Origin: Closterium sp. Naga37s-1
Lineage: Eukaryota > Streptophyta > Zygnematophyceae > Desmidiales > Closteriaceae
Assembly: GCA_947471745.1 (NCBI GenBank)
Contig: CANJKZ010000724.1
Coordinates: 4,383,501 to 4,447,500, forward strand
Direction of reading: 5' to 3'
DNA: 64,000 nucleotides
A program made the translations under genes and the position numbers. The first letter of the stretch is position 1, and the number at the start of each line of letters is the position of its first letter. Shown piece after piece: positions 1 through 10,100 of the stretch. The notes beneath the pieces are model-generated. The model was given only the letters and a program-made list of their open reading frames with translations. It did not search any database and had not been told where the DNA came from.

Positions 1-109
1 GAGAGAACGCAAGGACAGCGGCTCCTAGGGGCTAAGATGCGTGAGTCCCTTCGAGTGAAAAATCAAAAGTTGATTTCCTGGGGTGCGGAGATGCGCGGTC
101 CGAAAGAAA
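1..109. other. left flank of Copia-1, no gene seen
   Basis: Short flank left of Copia-1. No reading frame or known repeat is recognisable. Its last five bases (agaaa, 105-109) are the left copy of the Copia-1 target-site duplication. Confidence 0.5.
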
Positions 110-546
110 TGTTGGGCTGAGTGCCCCTTAGGATCTTTGGTAGGGTTAAACTCTGGGTAGAGTGATGTAGTAGCGGAAGCGTTTAAATGAAGTCCTTGAA
201 CCACCTTGCGCTGGTATGTGAGGGCAAAGTAAGTTGATTAAAACAAGCAAGTACAAAGGTTTATATAATAGTACAAAGAATACGAAGAGATATAATTAAA
301 CTGTTTTACTGTTGCGGTTCGATACAGTGCGACTCGGGCAACTGCTCAATGTCGAGTCAGTTGTGTGTCCTTGCTGTCGCGCTGCATTTGTCAAGTCAAA
401 GGTCGCTGACCTTTGACTTTCGCGTAACCTCCAGCGGTTACTTCAACCTCCGAGGGTTGACTCGCTGGTGCCTCGATATGCTCTGCTTCGCTTGTGCCTT
501 GGTGTTTCGACACGACAGAGGCGCTTAAGATTGTTTGTTCCCAACA
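110..546 (-). repeat. 3' LTR of Copia-1
   Basis: 437-bp LTR bounded by TGTTGGG and CCCAACA. It is identical to the copy at 5783-6219 except for two substitutions that I see (near 187 and 270). Confidence 0.93.
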
Positions 547-3500
547 CTCCCCTTCGCTTCTGGAGTGTCGCTGCTGGTGACGTGGCTTTGTCCAGTCAGC
601 AGCATGCAGTACTCGAACTTCTGTTTTCCGAGCTTCTTGGTCAAGTAGTCAGCTGCCATCTCGGACGTGGGACAGTAGGATAGTTCAAGTCTCCCCTTCT
701 CAATCTCGTCTTTCACGAAGAAATATCGCAGAGCGATATGCTTCGTTCTGTTCGCGAATCCATTTTTGTTGGCGATGCGAATTGCAGATTGGTTGTCGCA
801 GAACAGAGTGAAGTTGGGTAACTCGGCTAACTTCGCTTCTTCCAGCAGCTCGCGAAGATAGAGTCCTTCCTTGGTGGCTGAGCAGAGTGCAATATATTCT
901 GCTTCAGCTGACGAGAGAGCAATTAATTCCTGCTTGCTCGATTGCCAGGAGATCGGTCCGATAGGTTCGAGGCGGTAGATGTAGCCGGTGCGTGATCAGC
1001 GTCGACGTAGCCGATTAATTTAGTCGGTGTAGTTGTGTTCTTGTAGTAAGTTAGGCCGATCGTTGAGGTACTGACGAAGTAGTGGAGAGCGCGGTCGAGC
1101 TCCGCCAGGTGCTCTGCTTCAGGCTTCTTGAGGTAGGTGGCGAGCTGGCTTGCGGAGTATGAGAGGTCGGGGCGGCAGGTGACAGCTGCGAAGAGAAGGC
1201 ATCCTAGCTTTCTCTGGTAGTCGCGTATCCCGGCGGATTTGAGTAGAGAGGATCCTTCCTTGTGGTTTCCTGTCGCGTAGCGGTAGGGCGTAGAGATGGT
1301 GGTAGGTGTGAGCGCGAAGCGTTTGGCGATGGTGTCGGCGTACTTAGCGGCGTTGAGGTAGATCGCGCCTTCTTCTTCCCGAATGTTCAAGCCGAGGTAC
1401 TGTGTGACGGTAGAGGAGACCGTGAGTGTGAGGTCCCTCTGTAGCTCCCCTTCGAACCAGGTGGTGATGTTGTCAGTGGAGCCGATGTAGAGTAGGTCGT
1501 CTACGTAGACGATCAGCAGAATGTAGTCGGTGTCTTTAGTGAGTCGGTACATTCCTTGGTCGTGAGGTAGTTGGCGGAATCCGATGCGAATGAGGCGAGC
1601 GTGTAGGTACTGTTGCCATAGCCGCGGAGCTTGCTTGATCCCGTAAAGTGATTTCAGCAGTTGACAGACTTGGTTAGGTTCCCCGTTGGTACCGTGTGGG
1701 AGCTCGACGAAGATTTCCACGTCGACAGGTGCGTAGAGGAACGCGTTGGCGACATCGATTTGCCGTAGCTTCCTTTTCTTCATGGCGGCGATCGCGAGGA
1801 GGATTCGAAGTGAGGTATGTCGGCTAACCGGGGCGAATGTCTCGGTGAAGTCCCGTCCGTGCTCCTGATCGAATCCACGCACAACCCAGCGTGCTTTGAA
1901 CTTCTCAATTGTGCCGTCTGCTTTTGTTTTAACGCGGAAGACCCATTTCCCGGTGAGAATGGTCTTGTTCCTTGCCACGCTGATGGGGACAACTTTCCAG
2001 GTGTTCCGTTCCTCCAGCGCCTTTAACTCTCTGTCCATGGCTTCACGCCATTTTTCCCTGTGTTCCCCCCCAGAGCCTGCTGAACCGTCGCAGGCTCCTT
2101 AGGAAGAGTGTTGCCGTGGACTGCGGTGACGAGTCCGAGAATCTGCAGTCCAGTCTGTGAGTAGCGGGGAAGAGTTGCATCCTCGGGATAAGCTGCTTCA
2201 TCTCCCGCTTCTGGATCAGGTATGAAATTTGGTCCTACTCGTTCTGCTTCGTTGGTGTTGACTGTCGCAGGTGTTACGTAACCGTTGTCGGCGAAGTAGT
2301 AGAAGGTTTCGGCGTTGACACTTTCGCGAGGGTTATCTTCGTCCATGAGGACGTCGACGGAGCAGAACGGAAGGGGTCCAGCTTCTTCTGATGCGTTGGC
2401 CACATTCTGCTCGTCCCAGTCAGCTTCGTCTGCTGCCGAGGCGAAGGCTCGGTCACCACGAAAACCACCTGTGGGATCTTGGTCCTCTTGCAGGTTGGCA
2501 AGGTATGTCTGGAGCGTGAGTCGTTCGTAGAAAATGACGTCGCGTGCTGCTACTGTTTCCTTGGAGTGGACGTCAAAGATTTTCCACGCGTTGTAGTTCT
2601 TTTCGATGCCGAGGTGTAGTCCCCACTGTGCGCGTTGTGAAAATCGGCCCGCTCGTGCTGCTGGGGGTCGGTACTGTACCATGCATCCGAACACTCGTAA
2701 CATTTTTGTGCTGCCCTGTTTTCCTGTCCACAGCAGATGCGGTGATGCGTTGTTCGGTAGTGATGAAGATGAGAGCAAGTAGTGCAGCATGACAGCGTGG
2801 TCCATCGCGTCAGGCCACTGGTGGTTGGGTAGCCGCATGCCACGCAACAGTTTGCGCATGCTGTTCTGCAGAGTCCTGTTCATTCTTTCTGCTACACCTT
2901 GCTGCTGATGGGCGTAGGGAAGAGAGAGGAGCTGCTTGATTCCCCTTTCCGCCAGGTACTGCTTGAATCGCTGAGAGGTGTATTCTCCTCCTCCGTCAGA
3001 CTGGAAGCTTTTCAGCTTTACGCCCGACTCTCTTTCTGCTACTGGTAGCCAAGCAGCGAATGCTTCGAGGACCATGTCGCGGCTGGGTAGGTTTAGATGC
3101 CAGACGTAACGGGTGGCGGCGTCGATGAAGGTGATTGTGTAGTTGTATATTACTTGTCCTGGTTCCCGATTGTACAGGATGTCGCTATACACCTTTTCGA
3201 GTGGTGCGTACGCGGGTGTGCTCGGGTTGTGATGAGGAGTGAACGGCCGATGTGGTAAGTCGGCTTCGGGGCAGGTAAGACATGTTCCTCGTGCCCGTTG
3301 AAGTTCTCTGCCGTCGAGTAGTAGTAACGAGTCCTTGTCAAGGAGTCTTGCTCTTATTGTGTTGTTTAACATAGTGTTGCTTGGGTGTCCCATGCGTGCG
3401 TGCCAGATGTCTTCGGAGGCGCGGTGTCCGGGTGAGCGTCGATACGCGTCGGAGTTGGAGTAGAAGCTGGCGGTGAAGTTTGCGCTTCTATGGACTTCTC

Positions 3501-5721
3501 GTTGAGCCGGATTCAGCTGCTGTGCGGGTGTTGGTGGTGCTTCGTCAACGAGGAGTGGTGTCGTTGTTGCTGCTACTGTTGTTGTTCCTGCTACTGCCGA
3601 TGATGTCTCTGCTGCTGCCGATGATGTCTCTGCTGCTGCCGATGTTGTCTCTGCTGCTGCCGATGTTGTCTCTGCTGCTGCCGATGTTGTCTCTGCTGCT
3701 GCCGATGTTGTCTCTGTTGCTGCCGATGTTGTCTCTGCTGCTGCCGAATGTTGTATTGTTACTAACGCACGTGTTCGTTCTGCTTCAGGAATGGTATGTG
3801 AATACCAAAAGCCTTCCGGACTGAAGTCGGGGTCGAGATCCGGCGGGTGCGTCCAAGATGTGAAGGTGACGATCCCGTCACTGTCTGCGGTGCCCAGGTC
3901 TGGGACGAAATCGAGAACGAAGACATTGTTCTACAGGACCGCCTCTCCGATCTAGAGGCCGCCCTTCCCGTGGTACAGCTTGAACTCCTGGGTGGTACTG
4001 TCGGCTTCCAGATGTATGCCTTTCGCCATCAACTGACTGACGCTCAGTAAGTTGTAGCCAAGTCCTTCTGCTATTAGGACTTTGGACATTTGCAGTATGA
4101 CATTCGTCTCTCGTGACTGAAGTTGCACTACTCCTTGTCGTCGTGTGCGCAGGTTCTGATTCTTGGCGACAGTGATGACGACTTCTCGTTGAAGTTGGTG
4201 CTCGCGTTGAACGAAACGTCCTGAAGAGCACATATGTTGTCCGAAGCAACTGTCCAAGAACCATGTATCCTTCCCGGACGGCTCGCTTTGAGCGATGGCG
4301 GCGTACGTCGGGTTCGGTTGAAGTGACTCGCGGCGAGGCGTGCTGTTGTCGAGTTGTTCTTCTGGTGAGTAATATGGTGGTGACTCAGTTACGCAGGAGT
4401 CACTCAGCCTTGCCATGCAGCTGACGATGTTTCTTGTTCCTTTCGCAGGTTGTCCCGTCGATGTTGTTGAGACTTATACTGAAGTTGTCGGATTTGCTTG
4501 CGTTGAGGCGACTTGACTGCTTGAAGGGCGAAGTTGGCGTTGCGGCGACGTTGACTGTTGTCGATTCGGGCAGTGCGTACGAGGATGCCCTGAAGTCTTG
4601 CAGAGGTGGCAGAACGGAGGTACGATTTTCGGTCGATTGTTGTTGTTGTTGTGGCGCCGTTGAGTGTGAAACGCGAATTCGGGCACTGATACCTTTCTCT
4701 TGTGTCGTTCTTCTTGCAGGTCCATGTCTTGCTGCTCGGCGTGGATTTCGGCGCAAAGTGCTGCTTCAGAAATTTTCCCGTGGGCTCGTAGTATGGCGCG
4801 AGTGGAGCGCCAGTGAGGACCAAGACCGCCGATGACAACCGTGACGAAGGCGTCCTCTGAAATCGATCCTCCACATCGAAGAAGCTTGTCGCGCAGCTCG
4901 CGGCAGCGACTGATATACGCCATTCCCTTCTCGCCTGGTTTCATTTCGATTGTTGTCAGTTGCGCCATTAACCGACTTTGGTTTACGCTGTCTGTTGCTT
5001 GATACAGGCTCTTCAAGTGATTGTACGCGAGCTCCGCGGAGTTGCCGTAGCCTCGGTAAGACCGTATGTTTTGTTGTTGAGTTGGAGTGATGTTCCTCAG
5101 TAGTATCGTGTACGCCATCATCGATTGATAGGTGTACTGCTGCTTCTCATACTGTGTGCCGTTTGTTGGGTATGGCAGGGACCCGTCGAAGAAGCCAAGG
5201 ATTTGCGCTCCTTCCATCATCAGCTCGAATTCGAACGACCAGGTAAAGAAATCCTTCCCGTCGAAGGGTTTTGTCGTTTGCAGTTTTAGAACGTGCGCGA
5301 ACTGCGACTGAACTTGTAGTGCGTCCAGCGTTCTCTCTTGTCCCGGTGCAGGTTGTGGTTGTGGCATGAAGCTGACGGAGCCGCGCTGGGGCTCGTACGG
5401 AGCGAAGGTAGGTTGCTGTTGTTGATTCCCGCGTGCGTAGGATGAGCCATCGAGACTCATGGGCGTGTTGTTGTTGTTGTTGCTGTTGTTTGATTGCGCA
5501 GGTGCTCCTTGCTGATGCTGCTCGTAGAAGGACATGAAGGAGAAGAACTTCTCCATCATGCTTGGATCGAAGCCCGCGCCTTGGTTTGCGGGTGTTTCAG
5601 TAGACCCAGCTGCCGGTCTCGTTGTTGTGCCTTCCTCTGTCTGTAGGCCAGAGGCAGGAGGTGGAGTAGGAGTAGTACCAGGAGAGCCGTTGGAGGAGCT
5701 CCTCTCCTTTCTGGTAGACAT
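525..5721 (-). pseudogene. Copia-1 gag-pol, broken by stops and frameshifts
   Basis: The Gag part (start codon 5719-5721) is rich in Q/N and ends with a zinc knuckle, CHLCKTSGHPRTHC, at about residue 370. A TAA (4474-4476) ends gag, but the same frame continues into protease (WFLDSCFG), the pre-integrase domain, then integrase. Two TAG codons (3952-3954 and 3931-3933) interrupt that frame. Integrase shows YSDI, QSDGGGEY and the GVAER glutamate. Near 2070 a run of seven Gs appears to lack one base and shifts the frame into reverse transcriptase (start of the open part at 2038; catalytic VYVDDLLY). Near 990 a small deletion removes several codons after DADHA and shifts the frame again into RNase H, which ends inside the LTR. 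The protein is the polyprotein for reverse transcription and integration. It is probably non-functional as it stands unless the stops are read through. Confidence 0.85.
3598..3755 (-). repeat. 21-bp tandem repeat inside Copia-1 pol
   Basis: About seven imperfect 21-bp units encode the heptapeptide AAAETTS on the minus strand. They are in frame between the pre-integrase segment and the integrase HxxxH region. Copy number could vary by slippage. Confidence 0.8.
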
Positions 5722-5782
5722 GCCTCTTGGTGTATTAGGTGTTAAGGAGAAATAATTTTAACCCTAACCAGCTCTCATACCA

Positions 5783-6219
5783 TGTTGGGCTGAGTGCCCC
5801 TTAGGATCTTTGGTAGGGTTAAACTCTGGGTAGAGTGATGTAGTAGCGGAAGCGTTTATATGAAGTCCTTGAACCACCTTGCGCTGGTATGTGAGGGCAA
5901 AGTAAGTTGATTAAAACAAGCAAGTACAAAGGTTTATATAAGAGTACAAAGAATACGAAGAGATATAATTAAACTGTTTTACTGTTGCGGTTCGATACAG
6001 TGCGACTCGGGCAACTGCTCAATGTCGAGTCAGTTGTGTGTCCTTGCTGTCGCGCTGCATTTGTCAAGTCAAAGGTCGCTGACCTTTGACTTTCGCGTAA
6101 CCTCCAGCGGTTACTTCAACCTCCGAGGGTTGACTCGCTGGTGCCTCGATATGCTCTGCTTCGCTTGTGCCTTGGTGTTTCGACACGACAGAGGCGCTTA
6201 AGATTGTTTGTTCCCAACA
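5783..6219 (-). repeat. 5' LTR of Copia-1
   Basis: 437-bp LTR. On the minus strand it is followed by the primer-binding-like site at 5771-5782. Confidence 0.93.
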
Positions 6220-6224
6220 AGAAA

Positions 6225-7175
6225 GAGGCTCTGGTAACCAAGTGTTACGGGTGCAATGAATCGAAGTAGCGAGAATTGCACTAAGGTGTCAAACGAGTAC
6301 AAAATGTGAGCGAAGGCATGAGCGAACATTTATACGCGAAACATGCAAACGGTAACGCGGTGCGTGCGAGCTAGCTAGTGCTACGCTGGAAGCGAGGCTC
6401 GGGCTAGTCCCGAAGCGTAGGCCGACACGGCCGGTCCAGCAGTGCGAGGTTTGGTAAAACAGTGCGCGCGAAGTCGACGAAGCCCGTTAGTAGTAACGGG
6501 CGAACAACGGCTGCTGCTATACGCGGTGTTGCCGGTGTTTCCCAAACCCAAACCAGCGCTCTGTCCCGCGACCTAGACCTTCCAGCCTTCGCTATATCTG
6601 TTCTAGGTCTCGTTATTGGTGAGGAGTTGTAATCACTTGAGATATTGCATTCTGCGCTACTCTTCTTACAACTCGTAACATATTTTCTCTTCCCTTATCG
6701 ATGTCTGAATTCCATAATTAGGTCGTACGAGTGATTAGGTTGTACGTTATCTCAGCCCGCTACTTGCGACGTCGTTAAGAACCAGATGTTCGGCAGATGC
6801 ACAATGATGAGGTTTTAGTATGCGGGCAGCGCGAGGGAAGAAAAGCGATGAGGTTTTCAACTCCTGATAGAAGTACTGACGTGCACGTAAAAGTTCCGTA
6901 CTTTATGCTGAAATTCAGGATGTGAAGACTCAAATTGGTCACGTATGTGTGACGTGGCACGATCAGCGCGGCCTTTACTCCGACGTGGTTCGCAGCGAGT
7001 GGTGGTGTACTGACGTGGACGAAGATGCGGAAGATGCTTGGCAAGTCGGACAAGGCCAAGCGTGCGGACACAGCGAGAGGCAAGACATTCTTACCGAGAA
7101 CTGCAGTTCAGTACTTTGCTCAACGCCTAGCGATGCCAAGACATCCTTTTTTCGCGACGCCTCGAAACTTCGCGA
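6225..7175. other. intergenic or 5' region of the kinase gene, nothing firm
   Basis: No convincing gene. Part of the sequence near 6230-6260 (a gtaacca-agtgttacg motif) resembles a stretch in the gypsy LTR at 28905-29270, so it may be decayed LTR. Short open frames at 6922 and 7025 run toward the kinase gene and could be 5' exons, but I cannot support splice sites for them. Confidence 0.4.
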
Positions 7176-10100
7176 ATGTCTCCGGCGATTCGCGCGCCTT
7201 CCGCACGCCCTCGTCGCCCGCAATTTGTCGGCTCGTTCCGCTCTTTCCGGCTTCTGTATTTCCTCCTCATTGTGTATCTTGCTCTCAAGTCTCTCTGCCT
7301 CCAACGCTGCTCCTCCCCCTCTTTCTCCCCAGAATCGCCTTGTTCCTTAACACCCCCCACCCTTTCCCCTCCTCCCCCCCCCTTCCCCTCAGCCGCCCCC
7401 ATCCAGGGCGCCTGCGTGCGGTTTTCCCTGGCGGACATGTTAACCGCGACGAACCGCTGGGCACCGCAGTTGCTGGTGGGCGACGGGTACCGCCTCATGT
7501 TCAGGGGCGTGGACCCGCGCGACGGCGCCACCCCGTGGCTCCTCAAGCGCTGCCGCGCGCGCGAGTTCGACGAGTTCCACGCGGAGGTGCGAGGGGGGGA
7601 TGAGGAGAGGAGGGGGGGGGGGGGGGAGTGGTGGGGGTGTTGGGGAAAGGGGACGATAGAAGAGTGTGGTGCTGGAGATCGGAGAGAGGAGAGATGATGG
7701 GGAGGAGAGGGGGAAGGTGCAACAGGCAGAGGTGAAGGGAGGAGAGAGAATGAAAGTGAAGGGCTGAGATCCTGCAACCTCCTCAACTGGGCCGCTCAGA
7801 ATTATAGTTATTGGATTGTGCTGGTTCACCCACAGAACCCACGCGCTCACACATTTCCCATGGGAATCAGCTCTGCATTGTCGCCTCGTGCCCCACTGGA
7901 AGCCCGTCTGATACTGTCATACTGCCACATTACCAGCCCAGTCTGTGGAGCCGATGCAGGCGAAGGAGGAAAGTACACGTGTGAAGAACTGCTTCCTCCC
8001 CTCGTCTTACCCTCTCCCTCCCATCCCACCCGTCCCCCACCCTTCCTTCTCCGCCCTCCACCCTTCCTTCTCCGCCCTCCACCCCCTGGCGTGCCTTCCC
8101 CGCCCCCTCCCCCTGGCGTGCCTTCCCCTCCCCCCTCCCCCCTCCCCCCTCCCCCCTCCCCCCTCCCCCCTCCCCCTGGCGTGCCTTCCCCGCCCCCTCC
8201 CCCTGGCGTGCCTCCCCCCCCCCCCCTCCCCCTGGCGTGCCTCCTCCCCCCCCCCCCCGCCCCCTGGCGTGCCTTCCCCGCCCCCTCCCCCTGGCGTGCG
8301 CGCCATCAAGGGGCAAGCAGGTGACGGAGATGGGCAACAAGAACCACCCCAACCTGGTGCGCCTGCTGGGGTACTGCGACGAGCAAGACAAGCAGGGCCG
8401 CTGGGAGAAGGTCGTGGTGTATGAATCCATGCCTGCTGGCAGCCTGCTCGACCAGTTTCAACCGGTGCCGCATCACACACACACCTCTCGTTCTCACTGA
8501 GTCCACGTCCCAGTAATCACAGTAGGTGCCCATGCCAATTCCATCCAAATATGCAGGTGCTTGCCTGTTCTTCCTTTCCCCCGCTCTGGTCCTCGCTGCG
8601 TGTACTCCTTTTGTGCGTTTGGCCCTACTGTGTCTGCTTGCATGACATCTGTCCATCGCATGCGTTTTATTCCGTTACGTTGGTCCATGATTTCTACCCT
8701 ACAGTGTATTCTTTCTCTTGCCCTTGCAGGTTGCAGCGGCGTGCCTTTGACCCTGCAGCAGCGGCTGGGCATTCTCATAGGAGTGGCGCACGGGTTGGAG
8801 TATCTGCACAGCTTTGGCATCTTGCATCGCTGCCTTTGCCTTAGAAGCGTTTTTCTGGATGGCAGCATGCAGGTGAGTGTGTGTGCTGTGAGGCCACCAT
8901 CCTCCACACGTTATCACACGACTCGCAAACATGCTGCACACTCATGTCGTGTTGTGGAGCAGAGCAAGATCCATATAGGACCACTGGGTTACCCCCTGCG
9001 CCATTATTCTGATGCTGTACCAAGCAATTCTCTGTCTCCCTCTACCCCCCCCCTCCTGCCCGGCCACGCAACATGAGGCCATCCCGCACGTCACTGTACC
9101 ACCCTTGTCCCATAAAACGCCATGGCAGGCGAAGATTGCAGGGTTTGACTATGTGACGCGCGGGGCTGCAGGGGGTGGCGAGCATGCAGTGGTGGGCGTG
9201 CGTGGGTACGTGGATCCGCAGCTGCTGCTCTCCCAGGAGCACACACCCACTAATGACCTCTACAGGTTCCAACCCAATCTTTCTCAACTCTCTCCTTTGA
9301 TTCTCTCATGCCGAGTGCACGCACGGGGAGGCTGGTTAGTTTGTTGCTCCCAGTGCCATGCTCTATTCTCAACTCTTCGAGAGTCTGTGCTGCCCCTCCC
9401 ACCCTCATTCCTTCTCCATCCCTCCCTTCGCCCCTGCATGCGGCTCCCTTCCTCCCCTTTCGTCCTGCCCTTCCCCTTCCTCCCACCCATCCCATGCCCG
9501 TCGCCACCAGTCTGGGAGTGTTGCTGCTGCAGCTGCTGTCAGGCCGCATTTCCGACGCTTCAGGAAAGGCCATGCCACAATTTTTTAGTGACACTGTGAG
9601 TGCGAGTGGAGCATTGGGGGGGTAGCGAGGCGAGTTCGTCCTGAGGACGGGGACACTCGAATTGGGTTTATGCCTTCATGGGTACACTGTTTCTTCTTGT
9701 CAGACATGAAATTAGGGTTACTGGTGGTTGTCGAATTCAGTCGATGGTCACTGACGTCAAAATTCGATTCTCCACACGATTGGTCCGTTTGAGTGTCCGC
9801 GTCCTGAGAGGCATACCAGCAACGCAGTACCTCCATCGCCGGCAGTCATTCAAGTGGGGTTCTGGTCCGGAGACTTCTCAGGATCTTCCTTCCGTTCTGT
9901 TCTCAGGATCTCCTCCAACCTGCTTCCGTGTTTCTAATCTTGGGGTTCATGCTTCAGGTCTAAAGTCTGCATCTGACTTCCCCCCCCTGCATTTCACCCC
10001 ACACCACACCATGATGAGACTCAGCTTGAAGCCAACAACCTGGCTTCTCTATTTGATCCCGCCCTCGCCTCCTCCTTCCGTCCACCCACCACCAACACCA

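Larger units (their letters stand above)
110..6219 (-). mobile_element. Copia-1, Ty1/copia LTR retrotransposon
   Basis: This 6.1-kb element has two 437-bp LTRs that start TGTTGGG and end CCCAACA. It is flanked by the perfect 5-bp duplication agaaa (105-109 and 6220-6224). The coding strand is minus. Next to the right-hand (5') LTR lies a primer-binding site resembling TGGTATCAGAGC with one mismatch, the usual initiator-Met tRNA complement. Next to the left-hand (3') LTR lies a purine tract (GAAGGGGAG on minus). The domain order protease, integrase, reverse transcriptase, RNase H places it in Ty1/copia. I see only two differences between the LTRs, so the insertion is young, but the coding region is broken. 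Confidence 0.93.

Noticed and set aside
3480..3824. Leu-rich 114-codon frame that looks like a membrane protein
   Set aside because: Complement of the AAAETTS repeat in Copia-1 pol; the coding frame is on the minus strand.
7818..8430. Pro-rich open frames in several overlapping phases
   Set aside because: They lie in kinase intron 1 and translate a C-rich minisatellite.
9630..9665. Possible hammerhead-like ribozyme in kinase intron 5
   Set aside because: The stem GTCC-TGA-GGAC recalls a hammerhead stem II, but the CUGAUGA and GAAA core bases are absent.
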